The notes below the pieces were generated by a model, which made no database searches, had not been told where the DNA came from, and saw only the letters and a program-made list of their open reading frames with translations. Below are positions 44,089 to 51,996 of a DNA stretch of 64,000 nucleotides, piece after piece (positions within the stretch are counted from its first letter, which is position 1; every line of letters starts with the position of its first letter). A program made the translations under genes and the position numbers. Where the stretch lies: NCBI RefSeq assembly GCF_041737375.1, contig NZ_JBGSRV010000008.1, positions 1-64,000 on the forward strand, in the 5' to 3' direction. This stretch comes from Vampirovibrio sp041737375. Lineage in GTDB: Bacteria; Cyanobacteriota; Vampirovibrionia; Vampirovibrionales; Vampirovibrionaceae.

Positions 44089-44421
44089 ATGCGTTCACGT
44101 TCAAGAACCGCAAGAAGTTTGCGTCGCAGGAGTCTGGCCGGGTATTACCTGCCAGACTCTGTGGATTGGAAGCGTTTGGTGGATAAATTGTCCATGCACC
44201 TTTGCTCGGCAAGCGAGTGGCAGGCTTATGACAAACAGCGACGCGAACAGGCTCGTCAGGCTCAGCAAAAGCCGTTAAAAGGGGCCACCATTTATGTTTT
44301 CCCAATCTGGTGCAAGTACAGGCAGCAGGCCCGAAAAATAGCTTGTTTACAAAGTTTTGCGCCTGTATTGCGTTATTTGCCGCTACCGGTTTCCAGTTTT
44401 TTAGGGCGCATGTTTTTTTGA
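44089..44421 (+). CDS. Small basic protein, unknown
   Basis: 110 residues, with GGGGAAG before ATG 44089. Arg-rich start (MRSRSRTARSLRRRSLAGYYLPDS), a soluble middle (DWKRLVDKLSMHLCSASEWQAYDKQRREQARQAQQKP) and a hydrophobic C-terminal third. No homology recognised. Alternative frames overlap it, so the call rests on the ribosome site and on sensible composition of the middle part. Confidence 0.45.
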   Translation: MRSRSRTARSLRRRSLAGYYLPDSVDWKRLVDKLSMHLCSASEWQAYDKQRREQARQAQQKPLKGATIYVFPIWCKYRQQARKIACLQSFAPVLRYLPLPVSSFLGRMFF

Positions 44422-44458
44422 GCCATTTTGAAAAAAAACGCAGTGCTGGCCTGGGTTT

Positions 44459-45463
44459 TCAGGTGCTTTCCGACAGCCAGCGTGCGGCATCCATGGCGTG
44501 GTAGGAAATAATCAAATCGGCCCCGGCTCGTTTAATGCCGGTTAACAGCTCCAGCACAGTGGCACGTTCATCGAGCCAGCCGTTGGCGGCAGCCGCTTTA
44601 ACCATGCTGTATTCCCCGGACACATTGTAGGCCGCCACGGGCAGGTTGGTCATTTTTCGAACCTGACAAATAATATCCAGATAAGGCAGCGCGGGTTTGA
44701 CCATGACAATGTCGGCGCCTTCCTGAATGTCTAAAGCCACCTCTTCCAGGGCTTCTCTAGCGTTTCGGGGGTCCATTTGGTAGCCCTTGCGATCGCCGGT
44801 AGCGGGGGTGGATTCGGCGGCATCCCGGAAAGGCCCGTATAAAGCGCTGGCATACTTGGCGGAATAGGCCATAATGGGCGTATCGTCATAGCCCGCGTCA
44901 TCTAAAGAATCTCTGATGTACCCAACCCGGCCATCCATCATGTCTGAGGGGGCAATGATATCCGCTCCGGCTTCCGCCTGGGCCACGGCGGCGCGGGCTA
45001 ACAGTTCTAAAGAAGGGTCATTCAGTACCCGACCATCCAGCAATACGCCACAATGCCCGTGACTGGTGTATTCACAGAGGCAGGTGTCGGCAATTACAAT
45101 CAGGTCCTTGCCAAATTGTCGCTTGAGCTCACGAATGCCCCGTTGGGCCACGCCTTGCTCAAACCATGCCCCGGAGCCTTCCTGATCTTTTTCGGCTGGA
45201 ACGCCAAAAACCAGTACGGATCGAATGCCTGCTTCCAGTGCTTTTCCGGCTTCAATCACCGCGTTATCCACGGAATTTTGAAAGACACCGGGCATAGAGT
45301 TAACCGGAATCCGGCTATGTCGCTCGTCATTGATAAACAGGGGGTAGATAAAATCTTGCGGGCGCAGGTGGGTTTCCGCTACCGCTTCACGGAGGAGGTT
45401 GGTTTTGCGAAGTCTTCTCTTTCGGATGATCGGAAAATTCATTCGGGTGGGGGGTTCCATCAT
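44459..45463 (-). CDS. hemB: Delta-aminolevulinic acid dehydratase (porphobilinogen synthase)
   Basis: 334 residues. Conserved pieces in order: RKRRLRKTNLLREAVAETHL, FIYPLFIND, the zinc ligands in DTCLCEYTSHGHCGVL (Zn-type active site), IAPSDMMDGRVGYIRDSLD, first active Lys in YSAKYASALYGPFRDAAES, and the Schiff-base Lys in VMVKPALPYLDII. It condenses two 5-aminolevulinate to porphobilinogen for haem and other tetrapyrroles. The start could be 45463, 45460 or ATG 45442; no ribosome site stands out. Confidence 0.97.
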   Translation of the reverse strand: MMEPPTRMNFPIIRKRRLRKTNLLREAVAETHLRPQDFIYPLFINDERHSRIPVNSMPGVFQNSVDNAVIEAGKALEAGIRSVLVFGVPAEKDQEGSGAWFEQGVAQRGIRELKRQFGKDLIVIADTCLCEYTSHGHCGVLLDGRVLNDPSLELLARAAVAQAEAGADIIAPSDMMDGRVGYIRDSLDDAGYDDTPIMAYSAKYASALYGPFRDAAESTPATGDRKGYQMDPRNAREALEEVALDIQEGADIVMVKPALPYLDIICQVRKMTNLPVAAYNVSGEYSMVKAAAANGWLDERATVLELLTGIKRAGADLIISYHAMDAARWLSEST

Positions 45464-45780
45464 TGCGTAGGAATGGGTAAATTAAAGGGTAGAGGGTATA
45501 GAAATCTTAACAGAATATTTCTTTTAGACCACTATCACTCTGCAGAAACAGCCGCTATAATCATAAATAGAACCACTTAAGAAATGAATGGTTTTCCTTT
45601 GTTTTTCGGTGAGTGTTTTTTAATCCATTTGATTGTTCATTTTTAATGCCATTGTTCGATCCGGAAATTCGCGCTAATGTCCATTGTACGGGCCATCATC
45701 ACCTCCATTCATCTTTAAAACAATATTAGCTGGCAATGCTATCCATCACATTTTTAATAAAGAAAGGCTTGGCTAGGCAC
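45464..45780. other. Intergenic region upstream of hemB
   Basis: 317 bases, AT-rich, divergent promoters expected. A TATAAT occurs at 45556-45561 on the plus strand. A 17-codon minus-strand frame with an excellent ribosome site lies at 45643-45696 (separate entry). Confidence 0.4.
45643..45696 (-). CDS. 17-residue small ORF with strong Shine-Dalgarno
   Basis: On the minus strand GGAGGTGATG, an almost perfect anti-SD complement, is followed directly by ATG (45696) and a 17-codon frame MARTMDISANFRIEQWH ending in TAA at 45643-45645. It lies about 180 bases upstream of hemB on the same strand. It could be a leader peptide for hemB or a small protein. The ribosome site is stronger than for most genes in the window, but such a match can occur by chance. 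Confidence 0.35.
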   Translation of the reverse strand: MARTMDISANFRIEQWH

Positions 45781-46008
45781 ATGAAGTCTTTGAAAGACTA
45801 CGGCAATCATTTTTTAGACGGAATTCTGGATCTGAAAATTTCGCCATTAGAGATTACCCTTATTGCCGCCCTTGCCTTGATGTGCCTGATGAGCGCCATT
45901 GATTACAACCGGGAAGGCGAGATGCAGGGTCTACAGCAATTGCATGTGGCCAGACAACAAGCCCAGCAGGAATTGATGGCTTTGCGCTCACCCATTCAGC
46001 CCAACTAG
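45781..46008 (+). CDS. Small single-pass membrane protein
   Basis: 75 residues from ATG 45781; the frame is open to 45736 but the later start has a clearer ribosome site. Soluble start (MKSLKDYGNHFLDGILDLKIS), one membrane helix (PLEITLIAALALMCLMSAI) and a Gln/Arg-rich amphipathic tail. A short inverted repeat (GCCTGAA/TTCAGGC, 46008-46029) overlaps its end. Unknown function. Confidence 0.6.
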   Translation: MKSLKDYGNHFLDGILDLKISPLEITLIAALALMCLMSAIDYNREGEMQGLQQLHVARQQAQQELMALRSPIQPN

Positions 46009-46071
46009 CCTGAACCGTACGCTTCAGGCTATAATAGCCTCTGTTGTGAAGCAGGAAGCAGGATTGAAATC

Positions 46072-46923
46072 GTGCTTGAGGCCGGTCGTTTATTAGAGTC
46101 TTGCCGGTTTGCTATGCAATCGGGTGGCAATCAGCTGGGGTTTGCGCTGCGTAATTTCTTAAACTGGCAGCCTTTGCCCTTTGTAGAGGTGGCGGGCTCC
46201 TCTCTGGAGTTGACCTTGAGGCATCCAGAGTCCTTATCCAAAGCCCGTGGACTGTTGGGGGAATACGATTTGTCTTCTTTCCAGCAGCGGGCCAGCAGCC
46301 AAAGGGTGCTGGAGGCCCTGACCTATCTGGAATGGCTGGATGCTTTTTATCAGGCCCTGCCACAGGCGTTTAGGGGCTTGAGTCAATCAGGCTGCCTGAA
46401 TTGGCTGGATGTGGGGGCTAAGAACTGGGCTTATGTGGATGCGCTGGATGCGTTTTCTCGCAAGCAATTTCAGGGCGCTTATCGTTTGGATGGTGTGGAA
46501 CTGGATGCCCACAGGCGCTATCAGGATTTCACCACCCGCAGTCAGGCTGCCAACGCGTATATACAGCCCTTGCCCCATGCTCAGTATCACGAGATGGATG
46601 TTTTGCATTGGCGGCGCACGGCGCATATCGTCAGTCATTTTTTGCCATTTGTATTGAAGAATCCGCATTTGGCCTGGGGGCTTCCTTTGCATTATTTTCA
46701 GCCTCACCTGTTATTGCTGCATGTGTTGGGGTTACTGGAACCCGGTGGGGTTTTGCTGGTGGTCAATCAGGGGGAATGGGAGGCGGAAGCCCAGCAACGT
46801 CTCTGGGAGCAAGCGGCTGAGCATTATGCGCTGGAAATTTACCCTTTGGGCGTTTTGCCCACCTCGTTTGTGACTTATCGTTATCCCCGTTACGGTTGGA
46901 TTTGTGTGAAGCAGGAGTTCTAA
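46072..46923 (+). CDS. Putative SAM-dependent methyltransferase-like protein
   Basis: 283 residues from GTG 46072 (AGGA upstream). The C-terminal half has a methyltransferase outline: NWLDVGAKNWAYVDAL as a motif-I-like strand, LDGVELDAHRRY with the acidic end of strand 2, and LLLHVLGLLEPGGVLLVVNQGEWE in the motif-V position. Motif I lacks the GxGxG loop (DVGAKNW), so activity is uncertain. The gene ends six bases before rdgB and is probably co-transcribed with it. Confidence 0.65.
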   Translation: MLEAGRLLESCRFAMQSGGNQLGFALRNFLNWQPLPFVEVAGSSLELTLRHPESLSKARGLLGEYDLSSFQQRASSQRVLEALTYLEWLDAFYQALPQAFRGLSQSGCLNWLDVGAKNWAYVDALDAFSRKQFQGAYRLDGVELDAHRRYQDFTTRSQAANAYIQPLPHAQYHEMDVLHWRRTAHIVSHFLPFVLKNPHLAWGLPLHYFQPHLLLLHVLGLLEPGGVLLVVNQGEWEAEAQQRLWEQAAEHYALEIYPLGVLPTSFVTYRYPRYGWICVKQEF

Positions 46924-46929
46924 GCCCGG

Positions 46930-47631
46930 ATGTCTGAGACAATCATTACGCTCGCCACCCGCAATGAGGGGAAGCGTCTGGAACTGGAGCAATGGTTGAG
47001 TCTGCAAAACTCGCCCATTCGTCTGCAACTCAACCACACGGTGGGCGATATTGAGGAGACAGGGAGCAGTTTTCTGGAGAATGCCCTCATTAAAGCGCAA
47101 AGCACCCCGCCGGTGGTGTCCGGGGGGTGGGTGCTGGCTGAGGATTCGGGCCTGGTGGTAGATGCCCTGGATGGTTTTTATGGGCTTAGCCCCTTTCCAG
47201 GCTTGCATTCCAACCGCTGGCTTACTCCCGAAATTCGGGAAACGCTTCTGGGGCAGTCGTTCCCCAATCGGGGGCCATTGGATCGGGTAACGGAAGCAGG
47301 CATCACCAATAGTGATCTGTGTTACGGGCTACTTCAGCTGATGCAAGGACAATCCAACCGGCAGGCCCGTTACTGTTGCGGCATGGTGCTGTGGCACCCG
47401 GATTCACAACAACGCATAGAATTTCTGGAAAGCGTTGAGTTATGGATGATTGATACGGAACCCAGAGGGCTGAACGGCTTTGGCTATGACCCGATTATGG
47501 TTCCTCTTAATGCGGCAGGACGTCCGGCTAGTCAAACGGTGGCCGAGTTGAGTCCAGAATCTAAAAACTTGATGAGCCATCGAGGCAAGGCCTTTCACAA
47601 GATTTTGAGCGAATGGTTGAAAGCGTTTTAG
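46930..47631 (+). CDS. rdgB: XTP/dITP diphosphatase (RdgB/HAM1)
   Basis: 233 residues, somewhat longer than usual (about 200). Signature pieces: LATRNEGKRLELEQWL, DIEETGSSFLENALIKAQ, VLAEDSGLVVDALDGFYGLSPFPGLHS, LNGFGYDPIMVPL and LMSHRGKAFHKI. It hydrolyses non-canonical purine triphosphates such as ITP and XTP and so cleans the nucleotide pool. The middle region (about 110-150) is less conserved than in E. coli. Confidence 0.93.
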   Translation: MSETIITLATRNEGKRLELEQWLSLQNSPIRLQLNHTVGDIEETGSSFLENALIKAQSTPPVVSGGWVLAEDSGLVVDALDGFYGLSPFPGLHSNRWLTPEIRETLLGQSFPNRGPLDRVTEAGITNSDLCYGLLQLMQGQSNRQARYCCGMVLWHPDSQQRIEFLESVELWMIDTEPRGLNGFGYDPIMVPLNAAGRPASQTVAELSPESKNLMSHRGKAFHKILSEWLKAF

Positions 47632-48057
47632 TTTACAAATCGTAATAATGACACCGGGCATTGCTAGAGGATCCAATATCGCCCAATGTGGGGTGGGCTG
47701 GGCAACAGCGCCCGTTGATTTCATCGCTACAAAGCCACTGCCGGGAAAATACTTTCTTTTGGATAGTGGGCTGTAGGGATGATTATATTTTTTCTTAAAT
47801 CGGGGGCAAATGGTTTGACAGCGGCTTCAGGTCTGTGGATTGGCTCTGCTGTTATTGAACTTGCTGATTTTAAAAACTTGAACATTCCCCCGGGAAGGGG
47901 CATAATATTCGTGAGCTCAGGTTCGAAATACGATTTAGGCTTTTTTATTCGCCTTTATCCGAGGTCCGCCAAGGTTTTTTAGAATCCGGATAATTCGAAT
48001 TAAAGCTTATACTTCGTTACAATCCTTTCAATCAATAGTAAAGAGGCGTTATTCCTA
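47632..48057. other. Intergenic region with zinc-ribbon promoter
   Basis: 426 bases upstream of the first zinc-ribbon gene. It contains a good sigma70-type promoter (47878-47906) and a long leader of about 145 bases. A 67-codon frame at 47779-47982 overlaps the promoter and is probably not real. Confidence 0.5.
47878..47906 (+). promoter_or_regulatory. Sigma70-type promoter of first zinc-ribbon gene
   Basis: TTGAAC (47878-47883), 17-base spacer, CATAAT (47901-47906). Predicted start near 47913 gives a leader of roughly 145 bases before ATG 48058. The paralogue at 49732-50064 has a near-identical promoter. Confidence 0.6.
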
Positions 48058-48393
48058 ATGGACAAAGATATTTCTTGTAAAGCTTGCGGCACTTCCTTCG
48101 TTTTCACTCAGGAAGAGCAAGATTTTTATCAATCTAAAGGTTTTTCCGAACCTGGGAAGTGCAAACCTTGCCGTGATGCAGCCAAACAAGCCCGTGGCGG
48201 CGGTGGCGGCGGCAGTCGTGGTGGTTACGGTGGTGGCGGCGGCTTCGGCGGCGGCGCTCCTCGTGAAATGTTTGACGCAGTTTGCGCCGGTTGTGGTGTG
48301 CAGACTCAGGTACCTTTTCAGCCCAACGGCTCCAAGCCTGTTTACTGCCGCGAGTGCTTCCAGGCTTCTCGCACAAACAACTACTCTTACTAA
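48058..48393 (+). CDS. Zinc-ribbon protein with CxxC-x17-CxxC domain
   Basis: 111 residues. N-terminal zinc ribbon: Cys7-x2-Cys10, then Cys35-x2-Cys38 (KACGTSFVF...KCKPC). A Gly-rich hinge (46-65). C-terminal domain with CAGC (75-78), exactly 17 residues, then CREC (96-99), the CxxC-x17-CxxC domain. Two separate four-Cys zinc sites are therefore expected, with a flexible RGG-like linker between, which suggests nucleic acid binding. The downstream small basic gene and desaturase lie on the same strand. A near-identical paralogue faces it at 49732-50064. Confidence 0.9.
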   Translation: MDKDISCKACGTSFVFTQEEQDFYQSKGFSEPGKCKPCRDAAKQARGGGGGGSRGGYGGGGGFGGGAPREMFDAVCAGCGVQTQVPFQPNGSKPVYCRECFQASRTNNYSY

Positions 48394-48425
48394 ACCGTCG
48401 AAGAAAAGGTTAAAGGTGACGCCAA

Positions 48426-48620
48426 ATGGCAAAAAACAACCAGAAGAAAGAGAAAGCGCTGCGTAATCTTGAGAACGCTCGCAAATACCGTAAAAAGAGT
48501 ACCGATAAGCGTCGCCGCTTTGCTGGTCCTCGTCCTGCTGCCCCTGGTACAGGCACTCAGCCTGCGGTTGCTTTTCAAACAGCGCCACAGCCTGTTTCCT
48601 CTCCAAATCCTGAAGCCTAG
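48426..48620 (+). CDS. Small basic protein, unknown
   Basis: 64 residues with AAAGGTGA seven bases before ATG 48426. N-terminal half is highly basic (MAKNNQKKEKALRNLENARKYRKKSTDKRRRF) and helical; the C-terminal half is Pro/Ala/Thr/Gln-rich. Composition suggests nucleic-acid or ribosome binding, but this is inference. It lies 32 bases after the zinc-ribbon gene and 44 before the desaturase, so it is likely in one operon with them. Confidence 0.65.
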   Translation: MAKNNQKKEKALRNLENARKYRKKSTDKRRRFAGPRPAAPGTGTQPAVAFQTAPQPVSSPNPEA

Positions 48621-48664
48621 TAACATATTCGTTTGTTTTACGTTCAAGCGTAAGGATTTTTTGA

Positions 48665-49570
48665 ATGTCCCTGCTACCTCAACGGGTTAAACAATCGCAC
48701 CTTCGGGTACACATGCTGGTTGCCCTGGTTGTTGTTCATGGTTTGGCTCTGGCCGCTCCATTTACATTTACCTGGCCTGGATTTGTTTCCTTTGTGGTGA
48801 TGATGTTTGCAACAGGATGTCTCGGTATTACGCTCTGCTACCATCGGTTGTTGAGTCACCGTAGCTTCAAAACCCATAAAATCGTGAAATATTTTCTGAT
48901 GCTATGCGGAACGCTTTCTCTGGAAGGCGATCCCGCATGGTGGGTTGCTACACACCGATTACATCATCGGGAATCCGACCAGGAGATGGATCCGCACAGT
49001 CCTCGTGTTAGTTTTGCCTGGGCACACATGCTTTGGCTGCTGTACGATGACGGTCGCTCCAGAGATCCGGTTTTATTGGCCCGTTTTATCCCGGATTTGG
49101 TGAATGATCCCTGGGCAAAATTTCTGGAAAAGTTCTTCCTGCCGATTAATCTGGGCTTTATCGCCTTGTTGTTCGGCCTCGGCTACTGGATGGGTGGTTT
49201 GAAAACCGCCATTTCCATGGCTGTTTGGGGCGGGTTTTTCCGAATTGCCTGGGTGTGGCATATCACTTGGTTCGTTAATTCAGTAACTCACGTTTTGGGG
49301 TACCGGAATTACGAAACCAAAGATGATAGCCGCAACATCTGGTGGGTGGCCTTACTTTCTTTCGGGGAAGGATGGCACAACAACCACCACGCCAATCCCA
49401 GTGCTGCCAAAAGTGGTCATCGCTGGTGGGAATTTGACCTGACCTACGGTGTGATTAAAGTAATGCAATTCACCGGCTTGGCCTGGAAAATTCATCCGGT
49501 TGTGGAATCTCGAGAGCCCGGTATTGTTCAAAACCTATCAAACAAGCAGCCACAGGTTGCGGAAGTTTAA
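48665..49570 (+). CDS. Delta-9-type fatty acid desaturase
   Basis: 301 residues. The three His boxes of membrane acyl desaturases are present: HRLLSH (60-65), HRLHH (97-101) and HNNHH (238-242), with about four membrane helices. The order LCYHRLLSHRSF, GDPAWWVATHRLHHRESD and LSFGEGWHNNHHANP matches DesC/delta-9 acyl-CoA or acyl-lipid desaturases. The enzyme introduces a double bond into saturated acyl chains with a di-iron centre and oxygen, commonly in response to cold. It may be co-transcribed with the zinc-ribbon gene. Confidence 0.95.
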   Translation: MSLLPQRVKQSHLRVHMLVALVVVHGLALAAPFTFTWPGFVSFVVMMFATGCLGITLCYHRLLSHRSFKTHKIVKYFLMLCGTLSLEGDPAWWVATHRLHHRESDQEMDPHSPRVSFAWAHMLWLLYDDGRSRDPVLLARFIPDLVNDPWAKFLEKFFLPINLGFIALLFGLGYWMGGLKTAISMAVWGGFFRIAWVWHITWFVNSVTHVLGYRNYETKDDSRNIWWVALLSFGEGWHNNHHANPSAAKSGHRWWEFDLTYGVIKVMQFTGLAWKIHPVVESREPGIVQNLSNKQPQVAEV

Positions 49571-49610
49571 TCAGGTAACGAGCGCTACTGCTGGAAATCC
49601 ATAAAGCTTT

Positions 49611-49650
49611 TACCCCTTGTTTCCTTCGGGAAGCAGGGGGTATTTCTTAT
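49611..49650 (+). terminator. Terminator hairpin after desaturase
   Basis: TACCCCTTGTTTCC (49611-49624) pairs with GGAAGCAGGGGGTA (49629-49642) around a TTCG tetraloop, with two G-T pairs, followed by TTTCTTATT. Confidence 0.8.
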
Positions 49651-49676
49651 TGGCTGTGCAATGTTTAAAAATCAAT

Positions 49677-49711
49677 AAAAAAGAGACGAAGATCGCGCTT
49701 CGTCTCTTTTT
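49677..49711. terminator. Bidirectional terminator
   Basis: AAAAAGAGACGAAG (49678-49691) pairs with CTTCGTCTCTTTTT (49698-49711), 14-bp stem and 6-nt loop. Symmetric A/T tracts mean it serves both the desaturase side (plus) and the second zinc-ribbon gene (minus). Confidence 0.9.
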
Positions 49712-49731
49712 GCTTATTAAAGCGGCTGCCC

Positions 49732-50064
49732 TTAATAAAAGGAGCGGCTGGCCTGAAAGCATTCTTTGCAGTAAACGGGCTTGGAGCCGTTGGGTTTGAA
49801 AGGCACCTGAGTCTGCACACCGCATCCAGCGCATACCGCGTCAAACATTTCACGGGGAGCACCGCCGCCGCCGAAGCCGCCGCCGCCACCGTAACCACCA
49901 CGACTGCCGCCGCCACCGCCGCCACGGGCTTGTTTGGCTGCGTCACGGCAAGGTTTGCACTTTTTAGGCTCCTGAAAGCCTTTGGTGAAGTAGAACTCTT
50001 GCTCTTCGCCAGTAAAGGTAAAGTCTGTACCGCAAGTTGTACAGACGATTTGTTTGTCTTCCAT
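49732..50064 (-). CDS. Zinc-ribbon protein, paralogue of the 48058 gene
   Basis: 110 residues from ATG 50064 (GAGG upstream); the extension to 50193 covers its promoter and is not coding. Same layout as the 48058 protein: CTTC...KCKPC ribbon, Gly-rich hinge, CAGC-x17-CKEC domain. From the hinge to the end the two proteins differ at only a few positions, and the DNA is also nearly identical there, while the first 35 residues have diverged more. It faces the 48058 operon with a shared terminator between. This points to a recent duplication or gene conversion. Confidence 0.9.
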   Translation of the reverse strand: MEDKQIVCTTCGTDFTFTGEEQEFYFTKGFQEPKKCKPCRDAAKQARGGGGGGSRGGYGGGGGFGGGGAPREMFDAVCAGCGVQTQVPFKPNGSKPVYCKECFQASRSFY

Positions 50065-50164
50065 TGGATATGGCCTCATTAAGAATTGATTGTACCGGGG
50101 AGTTTTCTTGAACGAGGCCTGGTCTGTAAGACTGAGAAACCTATCCGCAGAAACTCTCAAATGT

Positions 50165-50193
50165 ATTATGGAATCATTTTTGGCAACTTTCAA
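50165..50193 (-). promoter_or_regulatory. Sigma70-type promoter of second zinc-ribbon gene
   Basis: On the minus strand TTGAAA (50193-50188), 17-base spacer, CATAAT (50170-50165). The predicted leader is about 95 bases. It mirrors the promoter of the paralogue at 47878-47906. Confidence 0.6.
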
Positions 50194-50427
50194 GCCCTGT
50201 TTTTTGCGTCAAAAAGACTGGAAAGCATTGCGTGGAAACCTTTGCGCCGAACTCTTCCAGTCTTGACACTGGCCTGTCCTTGCTGGTTCACATCACTCAA
50301 AAATTCAGAGCTTGCCGCTATGCGCTTACCCCTCTTTTTGCCGTGAAAAACTCGGGCATCGCAAAACAGTACCCGAAGAGGTTGACGCATCAGGGCTTGC
50401 TGGACTTGTTTGGGCTTTGATGTGGGG

Positions 50428-51165
50428 CTATTGCAAAGTCAGTTTGTGTTTCTTGACCAGTGCTTCAATGCGATCCCGGCTAATGGGGTGGGATAACAAA
50501 AATCCGGGTTTGCCGTTAGAAGGTGCATTGGCTTCCAGAATGTCAAAAACCTGCAGGGCTGCCTGGGGATTGTAGCCAGCCTTCACCATTAGTTGCACGC
50601 CCAAATCATCGGCCTGATATTCATAGCCTCTAGAAGATTTTAAATCCACCAGATTGATGCCCAAGCGGCTGGCCATTGCCACCATGCTGTTTTCCCCCAC
50701 TTGACGACTTAAAAAGAAGTCCAGCAGAGACAGCCCGGTGCGGCGGGCCTGGGTTTTGCCAATATGAGACAGTAAAATATGCGCCAATTCGTGGGAAATC
50801 ACAAAGGCCCGCTCATCGTTGGTTTTCAATTTGTTCAGCAATCCATCGGTGAGAATCAGGTTTTTGCCATCGGTCGCTGCGTTCAGGGTATCAGAACGCT
50901 CAATTTTCAAGGCGGGAGAAGCTTCGGCTGGCACTTGGTTGGCCGCCTCTAATCGATCCAGAATGGCCTGAGGGGTGCTTAATGCGTTGGATGTCTGGAT
51001 TTGTCCCTGAATTTGGGCCACTGGCACCGGCGTAAATCCGCTCACCCCTGTGGTCTGCCCATAAGAAGAAGGCATGATTTGGGTGTACTGTTCCAGGGCT
51101 TGGGCAGGCCCTGCCAGATAGAGCAATTGGGTTATTAACAATAGGGAAAAGGCCATTTTTTGCAT
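50428..51165 (-). CDS. Secreted M48-family metalloprotease
   Basis: 245 residues. Signal peptide (MQKMAFSLLLITQLLYLAGPAQA), then a compact peptidase M48 domain with the zinc site HELAH (125-129) and the downstream Glu in YEYQADDLGVQLMVKAGYNPQAAL, ending LSHPISRDRIEALVKKH. AGGAAG precedes the ATG. It resembles BepA/LoiP-type periplasmic proteases that act in outer-membrane protein quality control, but lacks a TPR region. The upstream 100 residues are not conserved. Confidence 0.92.
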   Translation of the reverse strand: MQKMAFSLLLITQLLYLAGPAQALEQYTQIMPSSYGQTTGVSGFTPVPVAQIQGQIQTSNALSTPQAILDRLEAANQVPAEASPALKIERSDTLNAATDGKNLILTDGLLNKLKTNDERAFVISHELAHILLSHIGKTQARRTGLSLLDFFLSRQVGENSMVAMASRLGINLVDLKSSRGYEYQADDLGVQLMVKAGYNPQAALQVFDILEANAPSNGKPGFLLSHPISRDRIEALVKKHKLTLQ

Positions 51166-51432
51166 AAGTCAGCTTCCTGGCGAATGATCCACCAATAATA
51201 CAAGAGATTTAACAACAGAGACGTTCTCAGCGGAGGGGTTCCGTCACCTAACGGCAGAATTTCGGCCTCTGTTCTTTCATTGTAATTGACTTTGGATGTT
51301 CTCCCAAGAAAAGCAGGCCCCACAATGGCTGAACTTGCCGCCCAGTGGCGTTGGCTGTTATGCTGAAAAAGGGCTGTTTGGCAGGGTCTTAGCCAGAGCC
51401 GGGTTCGGTAAGCTAACGGGCAGGTTTTCATC

Positions 51433-51801
51433 ATGCGAGAATCGCTTGATTCAAAATTGAGTGGAACTTCCAAGCCCTTAAAAGGTCCATCTGCTTCTGA
51501 GCTTATTCTCGCTCAGCTGGAAGAACGGGGATTGGGCTTGGGGTCTTTGAAAACCGACTGGCAGGTGGTTTTGTGGCGGGTTAAAGTGAAACGAGGGGGC
51601 CTTAAATTGAAGCTGCACCCGTTGGGGCCAGTGGATGAAGCGGCCTTACACCTTGCCTTGCAGCAGGCCTTGGGTGGAGATATCAAGCTCAGTCTAAAGT
51701 TCAGTGAGATGTCCACCTGTTGTGGCAGTCAGTGTGAAGGCTGTTTGCTGGGTAATCCTGACTTGAAGGTCCAATGGCTGGCCCCGCTATTAGAGCCTTG
51801 A
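51433..51801 (+). CDS. Small protein with C-terminal CCGSxCxxC motif
   Basis: 122 residues. The C-terminus shows CCGSQCEGCLLGNP, close to the CCxxGCxxC pattern of the oxidoreductase-like/DUF5522 type of short Cys motif, which may bind a metal or Fe-S cluster. The first 90 residues (LILAQLEERGLGLGSLKTDWQVVLWRVKVKRGGLKLKLHPLG) form strands and helices of unknown fold. No partner gene is evident. Start ATG 51433 has a modest AGG site. Confidence 0.65.
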   Translation: MRESLDSKLSGTSKPLKGPSASELILAQLEERGLGLGSLKTDWQVVLWRVKVKRGGLKLKLHPLGPVDEAALHLALQQALGGDIKLSLKFSEMSTCCGSQCEGCLLGNPDLKVQWLAPLLEP

Positions 51802-51996
51802 GCCATGCCGGATTTCATCGAAGCAGGAGGCTCTTTTGGGTTATTTGGCAAAGTTATTTTTGTAAAAAGAAATGTCGATACCTCTGGTTTGGCCTTGCCG
51901 CCTTTTTAATGTTTGTTGTATTTTAATATTCTAAATCAGTGTGCTCAATTTGCTGGCTGATTGGTTCAAGTGGTTCCTATCGTCTGGGTTTTTAAA

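Noticed and set aside
47779..47982. 67-codon plus-strand frame before the zinc-ribbon gene
   Set aside because: It spans the best promoter of the region, has no ribosome site and no recognisable composition.
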